In this document: positions 23,873 to 35,790 of the stretch, in pieces
How positions within the stretch are numbered: the stretch's first letter is position 1
Layout of the letters: the number at the start of each line of letters is the position of its first letter
DNA from: [Phialemoniopsis] sp. UDSM-2020
Lineage: Eukaryota > Ascomycota > Sordariomycetes > Thyridiales > Thyridiaceae
DNA: 64,000 nt
Reading direction: 5' to 3'
NCBI GenBank assembly: GCA_018873225.1
Contig: JAEILZ010000001.1
Location: forward strand, 7,378,001 to 7,442,000
Position numbers and translations under genes: made by a program
The notes under the pieces: generated by a model
Told to the model about the DNA's origin: nothing
The model's database searches: none
The model's input: only the letters and a program-made list of their open reading frames with translations

Positions 23873-26288
23873 ATGGTTTCCGACGAGACATACGATATCT
23901 GCCTTCCCATCTTACAGGATGCCACCCTCGAGGATGAAGACAAGACGGATAGGCTAGAGGAGCTGCTCCGCAAGGAGACCAAGCTACAGGGGCAAGCTCT
24001 AGAGAACGCGGTGTTAGATGCGCTGTGGCGCTTCCGAGAGGGAGGGACCAGCGCCGCCTCTCCACCTCCGATACGGCAGACCATCCTTCGCCGGCCCTCT
24101 CCCGCCTCGTGGCGCGGATCTGGTACCCCTCTGTCCGGGTCGCCTCGCCTCGGCGTCAGCCCTCTGGCGCCTCCGGGCTTTGTCCCGACACCCTTTGCCC
24201 GGACCAAGTCCTCGACCGCCTCGCCGTTTGGCTCCCCGCGACCGTCTCCGCGCCTTGCCTTCGCCGCCCCGGTTCCCAACAGCCCCAGCCTGAACGCGTA
24301 TGAATTCGCAAGTGATCATACCCCGGCCCAGGAGATCTTTGGCGATCTGCAGTCGGACAATGTGGACTGGCTCGTCAGCGACGATGCCATCAGCGTGACT
24401 TCCTCGGTGGGCACTTCGAGCGGTCTCAACGCCGCCGCGCCCGAGTTCTCTTTTTCGACATCACAACAGACCGATATGACGCCGTACGACATCCTACGCT
24501 CGATCCTAGGCCAGTCAAGGACTGACGACGAGATTGAGGGCGCGCTGGCTGTGCACGGCTACGACCTGGGCGCTACCATCTCTTCTATCATGGAGAGTCA
24601 GGCGGCGCAGGAGGGCATCATGGCGGCCGCTGTTATGCCGCCCATGGAAGAGCCCCAGAATCTGCTTATCGGACGGTCCGTGACCCCAGATATTCGGCCG
24701 AGCACACCCGCTGATCAGAAATCGGGGGTGATCTGCAAGTTCTTCCTGTCCACGGGACAGTGCCTCCGTGCAGACTGCCGCTTCAGCCACGACCTCAGCA
24801 GTCACATTTGCAAGTATGGCACTACCTAAAGATCGCGCATCTGCACCGTTGACGTGACTAACAATGCACACTATAGATACTGGGTTGCCGGCAACTGCTT
24901 GGCGGGTAAGACGTGTATTTTCTCACATGACCCTGCCCATCTCATCAACAAGCTGTCGGTGGACGGGGCCAGCACCCCGCCGCAGAAGGCGGCGAGCTTG
25001 CAGCTTACCGACATGAATTCGTTCCCATCTCTGCAGCCGGGGACCCCTGAGCAGCTCTCTGCGCTTGCTGCCGCAAGCGGCTACCCGATCGTTGGTGTGA
25101 CGCCACCTCCGGGCTTCAAAATCCCCGGGTACCCAGGAGATATGTCCAGGCCACGCTCCCGCCCGGGCAGCCGACACCAAAACCAAAAGGACGCGGCCCA
25201 GGCAGCACCCTCTCTCGACGATGTGGATGCCTTCCCCACGCTGGGTTCTGCATCGGCCAAGGCGGGCAAGAAGCACCACGGCAAGCGCGGCGGACACGGT
25301 CACCACAAGGAGACGTTCACGCCGAGCTCCCTGGCCGACATTGTCAAGATGTCCCCGTCGCCGGGCCCCGACACGCGCCAAAACACCAACAAGAAGATTG
25401 GTCGCAATGGCAGCTCGACCAGCATCCGGAACGGCGAGAACAGCGCCGCCGCACAGGCCATCCCGAGCCCCAAGCACATACCATGGCTGGAGACCGGAGA
25501 CAAGGCCAACAAGGCGTACCTCAAGGCCCGTCAAGAGGCCATCAAGCATGGTGGCCTCAGAAATAAGTTTTTACAAAGGTAGGATCTGCTGTTACATTCT
25601 GATGGGCCGCCTGCTGACCATGCAACGCAGTGCTGCACAGGCTTGGAACCGTAACGACGCTCGCGCCGCCAAGGCTCTTAGCCTACGGGGGCAGAGTGAG
25701 AACGACCTCATGCGCAAGGCGCACCGCGAAGCGGCTCGAGAGCTTTACGAGGAGCGGAACAAGCACAGCAGCAGTAGTGCGCCGGGCCAGGAAATTTACG
25801 TGGACCTGCACGGGCTGCACTCGGAGGAGGCGGTCGAGTACCTGGAGCGCATCCTGCTCGAGAATGCTCGTGAGAGCAAGCCCGTCTACGCGATTACTGG
25901 GACGGGTCACCACAGCAAGAACGGTAAGGACAAAGTGGGCAAGGCGATTCGAAATTTCCTCAATGAGTGGCGGTATGCCTACCGCGAATTCTCTGTTCCG
26001 AGCGACCGGAACAACATGGGGGGGATTCTGGGCATCGACGCGAGAAGCTACGACAAGAGCCTTGCTAGGGATACAGGTGGGGGCGCGAAGCTGAACAGTG
26101 GCGGAAGCGGGGGCCGTCCGGCGGCCGGTGGTGGCGCGGTGTTAGACGGCGAGGGCAAAGAGGACAATGAAGATGTAGATATTCTGGCGCAGGGCGTCGA
26201 GATCGGCGAGGGACGGGTCAAGCTGCTAGTCAGGGACTCATCTGCCAAGGAGCCGCCGCGGGGACCTGCTAGCACGAGGGGAAGGTAA
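23873..26288 (+). CDS. CCCH zinc-finger protein with CUE-like, DUF1771 and Smr domains
   Basis: Three exons, 23873-24813, 24877-25578 and 25631-26288, give about 766 residues. A CUE/UBA-like helix bundle lies at about residues 205-245 (PYDILRSILGQSRTDDEIEG). Two CCCH fingers follow: a CX8CX4CX3H finger from CKFFLSTGQC and a CX7CX5CX3H finger from CKYWVAGNC, the second completed only by the splice. MNSFPSL resembles a PAM2-like linear motif. DUF1771 starts around residue 549, then the Smr domain with DLHG at 606-609 and GTGHHS at 638-643, the two motifs of Smr nucleases. CUE plus Smr proteins such as yeast Cue2 and worm NONU-1 cleave mRNA at stalled ribosomes. A similar role here is inference, supported by the RNA-type zinc fingers. 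Confidence 0.9.
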
Positions 26289-27108
26289 CGCAGGTCGATG
26301 AAGGGAGGAGCGCTCAAATCAGTAAAATCTTTACAAGTTAAAACAAGCGGCGAGAGGTTCATTTCAGCGTGCCCATTCAGGTAATGTGTGTATCTTTCCT
26401 GTCTGAGAGCCGAGCTCTTGAAAGGTAGACTAGATGGACATCCGGGGTCTGTATCAATCCTCCATTGTTTCAATGGAGTGACCAGAGCCCCAAGATTTAG
26501 TACGTGGGGCGGCCCAGAGCTAACTAGCGCTGTACAGAGGTACTTGTACTTAATTGATGGATGCCTGTGCACGCGTCAACGTCAGCAAGCATCGCCGCCC
26601 ACCCTGACGCAAGACAGGGGTCCTGGACGAAACTATATGCTTGACGACCATCGCTTTTCTGTCCGAGGTTCGTTCTACTTTGAACCAAGGAATGCCATTT
26701 GGTTAAGACTGAACTTTCAATTCAAAGACTCAATCAACCATTGTCGCCTCTACTGTACCTACCTTCCTCCTACTCTAGGTAAGCGAAGTCCCTACTCTGT
26801 AGTACGCTTTCGCATAGAGGCCAGACCAACACGATACACTCGCTGACACAAGGGGTCCGCGCCACTAGATACCTCACCTCTCGGGCTCCGCCACTGAACC
26901 GAAGCCGACTTCTACGTGATACTCTAGAACATCGATTGTGAAATAAGCATCAATGGCACCGACAAGCTAGCCAACTGCCCTCTGTTGCTCTTCGTCCTTC
27001 CACGCCCATAATCCGACCCCATCCGGACCACCCGGAAAACCTTCTCGTAACAAACGAGACGACATCCTACACTTGCTATACACCACACAAACCTTCGACT
27101 TGGACACA
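26289..27108. other. Intergenic region
   Basis: Holds the 3' end of the Smr gene and the promoter and leader of the Tvp38 gene. Open frames seen here are short and unlike known proteins. Confidence 0.6.
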
Positions 27109-28374
27109 ATGCCAGCAGACTACTCCTCCGCCGCGGCGGCCCTGGCCCTCTCTCCCTCCCCCGTGCCATCGCCCTCGTCGCCCTCCGAACCGGGCGGCCC
27201 GCCGCCGCCGTGGATCCGGCCCCGGCTCTCCCACTCCGGGCCCTCCTCCTCGCGCAGACGCCTCTCGGCGCCGTACTCGCTGAGCCGCACCTCCGCGTCC
27301 AACAGGTCCCTCGTCCGGCGCGCGTGGGACTCGGCCAACGAGGCCGGCGAGCGCTTCCGGGCCCTCTGGGCGCGCATGTCGCTGGTCCAGCGCCTCCTGT
27401 TCGTCGGCGCCGGCGTCGCGGGCTGGGTTTTGTTAATACTCATGCTCGTCTACTCGCACCAGGTCTGGTCGACGCTGGGCCCCGTCGCCAAGGGCTGGCG
27501 CGAGATGCGCGCGGGCTGGCTCATCGTCTGGGCGCTGACCTTTATCACGGCCTTCCCGCCGCTCATCGGCTACTCGACCGCCTGCACCGTCGCGGGCTTC
27601 GTCTACGGGTTCCCCCTGGGCTGGCCCATCGCGGCGACGGCGACGGTGGCGGGCAGCGCGGCGGCGTTTGCGGCCAGCAGGGGCGTGCTCTCGGGGTACG
27701 TGCACCGCCTGGTCGGGCGGGACAAGCGGTTCGTGGCGCTGGGCCAGGTGCTGCGCAAGGACGGCCTGCTCGTGCTGACGGGCGTGCGGTTCTGCCCGCT
27801 GCCGTACAGCCTGAGCAACGGCTTCCTGGCGACGGTGCCGAGTATCAGCGTCTGGAGCTTTGCGCTGAGCACGGCGCTTGCAAGGTATGCAACATAATCT
27901 CAAAGTCTCCTTCATCATCCCCCCAATTTTGGTGAGGAGGGTGATTGCAGTAAGATGCTAATCTAACTTTTTTCCTACAGCCCCAAACTCCTCGCGCACG
28001 TCTTCATCGGCTCCCGCCTCGCCATCATCGCCGAGGAGGGCGACACCATGACGGCGGGCGCCAAGGCCGTCAACTACCTCTCGGCGGCCGCGGGCGGCCT
28101 CGTCGGCATGACGGTCGCCGTCTTTGTGTACCGGCGCACCATGGCCCGGGCGGCGGAGCTGGCCCGCGAGGAGGCCGAGGAGATCGCGGCCGACCTAGGG
28201 GAAGGCGGCGACTACGCCGACGGAGGGGAGGGCGCGGGCCTCATGATGGACCCGGATGACGCCGATGCCGCGGCGCTCATGGTGGATGGGGACGACATAT
28301 CGCTCTGGGAGACAGACGGGGTGTATCGGGATGAGGAGGAGGCGGTTGAGGGTGGAGGGGCGAAGGGGAAATAA
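27109..28374 (+). CDS. TVP38: Tvp38-like Golgi membrane protein (VTT/DedA superfamily)
   Basis: Two exons, 27109-27884 and 27981-28374, give about 389 residues. The N-terminal 80 residues are Ser/Pro-rich and cytosolic in appearance. Membrane segments start around LLFVGAGVAGWVLLILMLVY, then GWLIVWALTFITAFPPLIGY, CTVAGFVYGFPLGWPIAATA and a segment near SAAAGGLVGMTVAVFVYRR. The VTT signature is visible as FCPLPYSLSNGFLATV and the following small-residue helix. The acidic tail (DPDDADAAALMVDGDD) is typical of fungal members. Yeast Tvp38 resides in Golgi vesicles; VTT proteins such as TMEM41B and VMP1 scramble lipids. Lipid scrambling for this protein is inferred from the family. The splice (GTATGC donor, CTAAC branch, CTACAG acceptor) joins in frame in the middle of the VTT domain. 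Confidence 0.92.
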
Positions 28375-28566
28375 CTATATTGGGGTTTAATGTTAGAGAT
28401 GGGTGGCGTTCTACGGGGCTCAATAGATGGTCTCTTTTCAAGTGTGATGTTATGTCATGCTTTACATTGGTGCTTGTATCACGTCCGAGCTTCTATCAAG
28501 TGAGGAGCCTGGACAACAGGTAATGCCTCTCCAATGTGCCCTTTGCATATGTACATTTTGGTAGAT

Positions 28567-29578
28567 TTACAGCGACACGCAGCCGTTGGAGCTGTCCTCG
28601 AGGAAGACGCTACCGTAGATCTGCCCCTCGTTGATGCCGCTCTCCTGGTAACCCGAGTTGACGACGTCGCTGGTGCCCGTGGGCTTCTTGAGAATGCCGA
28701 GCTGGTACTGGCCCTCGCCGGCCATGTTGTTGTTGGTCGTCTTGAGCACGACCTCGAGGGGCGCGTCGTCCTTGGAGTAGTACACCTGAACCGTGCTAAT
28801 TGTTACAACGATTAGCTCTTCCCTCCCTCTCTCTCTCTATCTCCCCTGCTGCAGGGCTGTCAACATACTTCTTCTGGTAGTCCATCTGGATGGCAAAGTT
28901 CTGCCAGGCCGTGTTGTCGACGGGCGTGCTCCAGAGCTGCTTGTTGTCGCGCGACATGACCTTGAAGGTGTTCTTGGGCAGGCCCTCCTGTCCGATCAGC
29001 GTGCCGACCTGGAACATGATCTGGTCGGCCGAGTAGTCGCTGGCCTCGTGCCAGACATTCTGGGTGGCGCAAACCTCTTGTTAACACGGAAATTGACAGG
29101 GGGGCAGGTAGAGAGAGAGACATACCAGGTACTCGTGCGTCAGGTTCAGCGGCCTCTTGGCGTCCTGCTTGACGCTAAAGTGCAGCGTCACGACGCCCTT
29201 GGTCCCCTTGCTGCCCGTGTTGGAGTCGCCGTTGAACTGCAGGCCCGCGCGGCGGAATCCCTTCTGGTTCTGGAAGATGGACTTGTCGCTGAGCGTCACC
29301 TCGAATGGCTTGAAGCTCGCGTTCTCGAAGCGCGACGAACCCGCGTCCGAGGGAAATTGCAGGATCTGCGACCACTTGAGGTCGGCGCCCTTGACGTACT
29401 CGGCGCCGTAGGGGTTGCCGTTGCCGTAGCTGTCAAAGGCCGCCGGCTCGAGGGCCGCGGGCACGCGCCCGTCGAAGATGATGGGGCATTTCACCTCGCC
29501 GGTGCCGGCGGCGGCGGTGGGCGCCGCCGAGGACAGGGTTGCGGCCGCGAGGGCGGAGAGGGCGAGGCGGGACAGCAT
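28567..29578 (-). CDS. Secreted GH131 beta-glucanase
   Basis: Three exons on the minus strand, 29126-29578, 28869-29059 and 28567-28795, give about 290 residues. An N-terminal signal peptide (MLSRLALSALAAATLSSAAP) marks it as secreted. The mature start CPIIFDGRVP and the motifs FDSYGNGNPYG and LKWSQILQFP are characteristic of glycoside hydrolase family 131, which has been shown in Podospora to cut beta-1,3-, beta-1,6- and beta-1,4-glucans. The ending IYGSVFLEDSSNGCVSL is also typical. No cellulose-binding CBM1 is attached. The third exon begins after CAATTAG, the only acceptor in frame. Introns are 66 and 73 bases; the second carries a CT repeat. A role in plant or own cell-wall glucan turnover is inferred from the family. 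Confidence 0.92.
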
Positions 29579-31086
29579 TGTTTGCGATTGTGGGCGTGAA
29601 AGGTGGGAGGGATGAGGAGCTGGGGTGGTGGTCTGGTTCGCGTGATTGCCAAGGTTACTTGGGGCAAGACACTTATACGTCTCTCGACACGGCTTTCTTG
29701 GAGGCCATCGTGGCCCTTTCATTCATCGTCACGGCATCTCTCCCCTGCATCTCATTCCGGGATGGCGGGTTCAGGAGTCGATCGCCGGCTGAATTTCCCG
29801 GGCAGATTGATTAGACTGCATTTCTTTGTTTTGCTATTCCTGCACCGAATAGCACATATTACACCGATGTAGAAACAATTCGCTGCTAGGAACGTTTATT
29901 GTCGATCAGCTGGGACCGCGTCTACAAAGAGACGGGGGAAGCCATGTTCCGCGGTTTAATATATCGCTGACGATCCAGATTGGACTGTGGGGTTTTGGAC
30001 GCGGGGGTGCACCGGTAACTAGGCCGATGGCATGGGGCTGCAGGTGCCGTAGATCCTTGTTGCTTGAGGCATTGTACAAAGCACCCGGATTCACCATTTG
30101 ATATTCTGTAGGCTAACTGCGTACGAAGTCAAGAAGAAGACGCACCCTGGAAATACCGCATCACCGGGCCGGTGGCGATGGCCACCCCGGTTGGCCCCAA
30201 TTACACATATGGGTGTGCGCTGGAAAATCGCTCGCCGTGATGACGTTTCTCCAAAGAAGGTTGACAGGTTCCAATGCGGGATATAAGTCAAGACAAATAC
30301 CTCTCTGCTAGGCAAGCAAAGATGTTTTATGCCTCGTTCCCGTCGTCAAGACGAGTACCTAGTTGTCCGGGGTGGGCGAAGGCGGGTCATCAACGACGCC
30401 GACTTGTTGATTTCGACCCTGGACGACCCGATCATACCACCACAGCCGCATCTTGGCCTGTAGACGATTCCTTTCCAGTGAGCGGCACCTCGTGGTCAAT
30501 TGCCCAAATATCGCCAAGACATGTCAAAGCCCATCTCCAAGCAACGCCACACCCCGGGCAGGCACCACCGGAGACGTCCGGAGTGGCCCCACATCGCCGG
30601 CTTGGCAAGCTGCAGGCACGAAAGGGGAGATACGAAATACGGGCTGTTGGTGGAGCTGAAGGCAGCAACTTAGAGATGAGGGCTACCAGTAGCTGACACA
30701 CCTAGCCCGACGTCCAAGGCCAGGATGGCGGGAAAGGGCTGAGCAATGCGGGATTACTTTCACTTTCCTTCCACCCAGGCTTCTAGCCTGCTTCCAAAGG
30801 GGATGATGGTGTTGTCTCGTTTGCTCTAGTGGGCTAGCTCCTGGGGCGGCGGATCGGCATTGATCTGGTGACGACGAAGCTGAAGTTGGGAAGCTCAGTT
30901 GCGACCACCACCATCAATCTGTCGATTCTATGTATATAAAAGCATTCTCGTGTCCGTAGAATATCTACATACTTGAAAGCACCTACTCTCTCATTAATCA
31001 TTGTCACAAGCAGTCTAGTAGATTGTTCTCGGCGACGCTATCTTACTTCAGTCATATCACCACTTACACCATACACCACCACCGCC
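29579..31086. promoter_or_regulatory. Divergent intergenic region of the GH131 and YbjQ-family genes
   Basis: About 1.5 kb without a gene. On the minus strand a TATAAG element lies at 29672-29677, about 95 bases before the GH131 start. On the plus strand TATATAAAAG lies at about 30933-30942, roughly 150 bases before the YbjQ-family start. Both suggest regulated, TATA-driven promoters, in contrast to the housekeeping genes around them. Confidence 0.6.
30933..30942 (+). promoter_or_regulatory. TATA box of the YbjQ-family gene
   Basis: TATATAAAAG matches the TATA consensus well and sits about 145 bases upstream of the ATG at 31087, within the usual range for fungal genes. Confidence 0.65.
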
Positions 31087-31551
31087 ATGTCCAAGTCCTC
31101 CTCCTCCCCCTCTCGCCGCCAGGACCACCAGCTCCCCGGCGCCATGCCCCCAGAGCTCTCGGACCTGCACTGCTTCACCGAGACAAACGGCGTCATCACC
31201 TCGACCATGAACGACATCCCGGGCTACCGCGTCGTCCGCGTCCTCGGCGCCGTCTACGGCCTCACGGTACGCGCGCGCAACTGGGCCGCCGGGCTCGGCA
31301 TGGTTTTAAAGTCGGTCGCGGGCGGCGAGCTGCGCTGGTTCACCAACCTGCTCTACTCGGCGCGCAACGACGCCATCGGCCGGCTCGTGGCCGAGTGCCA
31401 GGCCCGCGGCGGCAACGCCGTCATCGCCCTGCGCTTCGACGCCAGCAGCGACGGCGGGTTCGCCGGCGTGTGCGCTTACGGCACGGCTTGTGTCATCGAG
31501 AAGATTGATCCGGACCTGCCCGAGTACCCGCAGCTCGTGCGGAACAGTTAG
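31087..31551 (+). CDS. YbjQ/UPF0145 family protein
   Basis: A single exon of 154 residues. After a Ser-rich N-terminus, residues about 40-150 match the YbjQ (UPF0145, DUF74) fold: IPGYRVVRVLGAVYGLTVRA, then LLYSARNDAIGRLVAECQAR and GGNAVIALRFDAS, ending in VCAYGTACVIEK. The family is widespread in bacteria, forms pentameric beta rings in solved structures and has been called heavy-metal-binding, but its function is not settled. The lack of introns and GC-rich third positions fit either an old bacterial transfer or simply a short gene. Fungal homologues are common, so transfer would be ancient. A good TATA box suggests regulated expression. Confidence 0.85.
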   Translation: MSKSSSSPSRRQDHQLPGAMPPELSDLHCFTETNGVITSTMNDIPGYRVVRVLGAVYGLTVRARNWAAGLGMVLKSVAGGELRWFTNLLYSARNDAIGRLVAECQARGGNAVIALRFDASSDGGFAGVCAYGTACVIEKIDPDLPEYPQLVRNS

Positions 31552-31888
31552 ACGAACAGTCGGGGAGGCGGGTGCTTCTTTAATTTTGCGCAAGCAATGC
31601 CAGACAGGTGGGGACTTGAGTACGAGTGTTGGGGAGAGGACCCAAGGAAGATATTTCTTACGGGGACTGTACGCTTCAAATAATGTGATAATTGTTTTGT
31701 TCACTGCCTTTTTTTATAGTCAGGATACCATAACAGTCTCTTCTGTCTTTGCCAGTTTCGTTATATGTTAATAATCAAGAATGGGGAAAGAAACTCCTAC
31801 AACGCCCAAACGATGCTTTACAAACCCAAGTGACACAAATAGTCCCATCCCTGGCGACGCGGTGGTAGTACCATGGCACCGCTGAAAC
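31552..31888. other. Convergent 3' regions
   Basis: Holds the 3' ends of the YbjQ-family gene and the dipeptidyl aminopeptidase gene. AT-rich, no gene seen. Confidence 0.65.
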
Positions 31889-34785
31889 TCACTCCTTCTT
31901 CTCCTTGACCGTGACATCAACAGGCTTCGCCTGGTTCACCTTGAGCCACTCCCCATTGAACGCATTGACAAGCCAGTTCGTCAGCTCTGCAATCCTCGTT
32001 AGCAACGCCCACACCCTTCAAAACCCTAAATCATTGAGGTGTTCCCATGGTCCGCAGGACCGGGGAGGGTGTAAGCAGGAAAGGGGTACGGGGAGAGAAA
32101 AAAAAAGGACTCAAACTCACTATCATACACAATACGGTTCGCATTGTGGAAATAAATCCCATGGTTGCTGTCCGGAAACACGTGCACGTCGTAGTTCTCA
32201 ACGCCCGCCAGGTCGAGCTTGTCCAGCAGCGTCAGCGAGTTCTGAAAGTGCACATTGTCGTCCGACGCGCCGTGCACGAGCAGGAACCGCACGCTCTCGC
32301 CGAGCGCCGACACGTTGGCCACGGCCGACGCGTCGTAACCCCCGGCGTTGAGCTGCGGGGTCGACATGTACCGCTCCGTGTAGACGCTGTCGTAGAACCG
32401 CCAGTCCGTCACGGGCGCCACGGCCATGCCGTACGAAAACGTCTGCCCGGCGTCCTGCTCGAGCGTCTTGAGCGCCATGAACCCGCCGTACGACCAGCCC
32501 CAGATGGCGAGGCGCGACTCGTCGACGTATTTGAGCGAGGCCCAGTGCTTGGCCGCTGCGATCTGGTCGTGCGCCTCGGTCACGCCCAGCTGGCCCCGGA
32601 CGAGGACGCGCGCCTTGCGGCCGATGAAGCCCGTGCCTCGCCCGTCGACCGTCACAACGACGTAGCCCAGGTTGGCGGCGGCGAAGGACTGGAAGTCGAC
32701 CTTGAACGACTTGTCGACAGACTGCGACCCGGGGCCGCTGTACTGCTGGAAGAGCACGGGGTATTTCTTCTTGGGGTCAAAGTGCGGCGGCCGGCGCTCC
32801 ACATAGTTGAGGTGCACGCCCTCGACCTCGATGGTGCCGTAGACGAGGAGGGCAAGCTCGTGCTTCTTGGCATTATCCGCGAGCTCCTTATTCTTCTCAA
32901 CGACATGCTCGTACTTGATGTCGTTCCCGGGGGTGCTGAGGACCTTTTGCCAGGGGATGCCTGGGCCGCTGTACGTCAGCAGAGCGTAGCCGGCACCGCT
33001 GGAGAAGGAGCCCGAGTAGTAGCCCTCGGCCTTGGTGTCGGTGACGGGGGTTAGGGCCGACCCGTCGAGCTTGACGCTGTAGATATGGCGCTGGATTGAG
33101 CTTTCCTTGGTGGCGACAAAGTATACGAGGTTCTTGTTCAGATCGACGGCCGACGGCGCCTCGACAACCTCCCACGCGCCCGACGTCAGCATGATCGGGT
33201 CCGGGTTATCCGGCGGCGTAAAGTACGCCAGGTGGTCCCCGTTATCGTGGATGACGGTGTCGATGTATCCGTCTTGGGCTCTCCCCTTGGCGGCATCGGC
33301 GGGGATGTACCGTGTCTTTTGCGAGATCTCAAACCACCCGCCGTCAATCTTACCCACATCGACAGAACGCACGGTCTTGCCGGTACGCGCCTCAACATCG
33401 ACAAGCACGACGCGCATGACATCGCTAATGCGGTTGGTCTCCTTGACGATGACCTGCTTGCCCGCCCACACTACCGTGGTCACGAGCCGGTCGTCGTCGG
33501 CGAACCCGCCCGATATCTCGACCGAGAATACGTCGCCCCGCGCAACATCATAGAATCGGATGCTGACGACGGGGTTGTGCGCACCCGCCTTGGGGTACTT
33601 GAGCTTCTGCACCTCTGGGTAGTGTTCCTCGCCGGGCTTTGGGTCTTGCCCGCTGGGCCGCGAGACGTGGAAGGCAATGGGATACTCGGGCACACCCGTC
33701 TCGTTGGTGGTCAGGAAGGCGATATGCTGGCCATCCTCCGACCACCAGGTAGCCCTGGGCCCGCCGAGGATTTCCTCCTCGTACACCCAGTCCGGAATGC
33801 CGTGGAAGAACTCTGGCCCGCCGTCCTTCGTGATCTGCGTGACCTTGTTCTCTCCTAGCTTGCGAAGGTACAGGTTGTTCTCCATCGTGAAAGCGATCGA
33901 GTCGCTAGTCGGGCTCCACTGGGCCAGCTGGACCCTGGCATCGGGCTGGCCGGGAACCAGAGATTCCGCCTTCTGGCTCGCAACGTCAAAGATCCAGTAC
34001 TTGGCAATGCTCGAATACCGCCAGTTCTTCTGCGACTCTGTCGACAGCAGCACCTTCTTCAGGTCCCGACTCGGCACTGCATCATCGGGCTGCAAAAGCC
34101 GACCGTCAGACTCGAATTGAGACGACTTCATCAGCGTCCTGCTGCTCTGCGCGCCGACCTGCTCCGACTCTTGGCTCCGCACGTCCTCGACCACCAGATA
34201 ATCCTTGTCCGCAGCACCCGTCTCCAACAGCAGCCCGTCCTCCCCTGCCGGGCCGGCGATCCAGCTTATGTCGTGCCGGCGCGGCCGCCAGAAGCCGTTC
34301 TGCAGCTGGTCCATCGTGATCTTCTTTCCCGTACCCCGTGAGACGGTAGCTTGCGGGTCGTGGTCGACCTTGGACGTGTGCTGGTATGATTTGGACGAGA
34401 CGTAGATAAACAGCCCGGCGACCCAGGCGGCGACAAACAGCGCCGACGCGATGATGAGCACCCTGCGCAGGCTGCGGTCCATCCCCTTGACGCCCCCTGC
34501 GGCGACGGCGGCAGCACCGCCGAGGAACGGCCCTGTCTCGAGATCATTGTTCGTTTCCTCCTTGAGCGGGTCTTCGTCGTCAAGGTCGGATAGGGTGTCG
34601 TGGCCATGATCGGGATAGTTGCGTCGTGGGCCCTTCTCAGACAAAGCCGATGCATTGCGCCTCAATCGCTCGTCGATGCGCTCAAAGACGAGGCTGGTCG
34701 TGGAGATGGACGAGTTGGACTCGTGTGATCTCCTGTCGACGCCCGGCTCGGAAGCCTGCGCGTCGACTAGGTTGCTCTGCGTCAT
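31889..34785 (-). CDS. dapB: Membrane-anchored dipeptidyl aminopeptidase (DPP IV family S9B, DapB/Ste13 type)
   Basis: Removes N-terminal X-Ala or X-Pro dipeptides. Two minus-strand exons, 32121-34785 and 31889-31986, give about 920 residues. The first 100 residues are cytosolic, followed by one membrane anchor at about residues 109-130 ([20 protein letters not shown]), making a type II protein with a large lumenal part. A beta-propeller fills the middle, with DWVYEEE as the S9B N-terminus-binding Glu-Glu motif. The hydrolase domain has the nucleophile in GWSYGGF, the acid in GASDDNVHF and His in DSNHGIYFH. The last exon encodes [10 protein letters not shown] and an ending KKE. Fungal members sit in the vacuole (DapB, Dap2) or late Golgi (Ste13). 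A pheromone precursor gene lies about 9 kb downstream on the plus-strand map. Confidence 0.95.
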
Positions 34786-35547
34786 CGTGGGCAGCTATCG
34801 AATCTATGACGGTGTAACTAAATCGTGTGGCAGGCAAGCTCTCGTGTATTATCCAATGCTCGTAAGACTGCTGAATACGAGCGGCAAAAAGAAGTCTAGA
34901 ATCTAGACAAGAGTAATGCGCGATGCTTGGAACTGCATCCTGTCGCCAAGGGACAATCGCGCTTGGCAGAGCTCGATGCTGTGGGTATATGGGCGGTCGA
35001 TGCGATGGGCGTTAACTCTTGCCGTATATCATAGATCTACTCTGAGGCGAAAGAGGAAGCGTCAGTTCGAGACCAGCTCTGCACGTCTGTTCAATACCAA
35101 TTCGAGGAGGGCTTCTAGGAGACCGCGTGTCTTTGTTCTATTTCGGGGGCGATGGAGTTCCACTCCAGCGCCACAAGCTGTGAGACTCTTACCACTACAG
35201 GGGGGGTGACACTCTTTCGGCAGCTGTGATCGCCAAGGGTCTCCCCTCCCAACGCACGGGCCACTCTCACGGTCCAGAACCATCCGCCCGTCTGAAAACG
35301 GCACTGATTCATATGTACATGATAAAACACACACAGCTTTCGAGTGGTCAGGCGGAGCAAATAGCTACTGTAGGTTCAACTCAAATTGCAATAAGAGCAC
35401 AACTATCTGTAGTGTACAATCATACAAGTGTTCCATAACAAAACATTACCTCTCCTGTCCGTAAACAGGTAAAGCTCATAACACCACTCTCACTCTCCCT
35501 TTTGTCTTCCAGATAGAACGCAGCCGCCCCAACACAAAAGCTCAACA
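34786..35547. other. Intergenic region upstream of the dipeptidyl aminopeptidase gene
   Basis: Flanked by two minus-strand genes. It contains the dipeptidyl aminopeptidase promoter and the 3' end of clathrin heavy chain. No other gene seen. Confidence 0.6.
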
Positions 35548-35790
35548 CTAATTCTGATCCTGACCAAAAGATCCGGCCGGGGCCATCGGAGCCGCCGCCG
35601 CCATCGGGAATGGCTTATGACTCTCAGCATAGGCTTTGCAAGGGTCATAACCAGCCGCTACATAGCTTGTAGCCGGCCTGGAAGAGACAACCGATGGCGG
35701 GTGGATAGAAGAATGATTATACACATAATACGGGGTAGCGTTCGCCGCAGCTACCATGTACGGCTGCATTGGCACCACCGGAGGCGGCCT
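35548..35790 (-). other. Open frame continuing past the clathrin stop codon
   Basis: After the TAG at 35791-35793 the clathrin frame stays open for 80 codons before the next TAG at 35548-35550. The encoded sequence is rich in Pro, Tyr and Ala (for example VPMQPYMVAAANATPYYVYN) and uses more A- and T-ending codons than the gene body. It may be plain 3' untranslated sequence, a remnant of a longer tail, or reachable by stop-codon readthrough. Confidence 0.4.
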
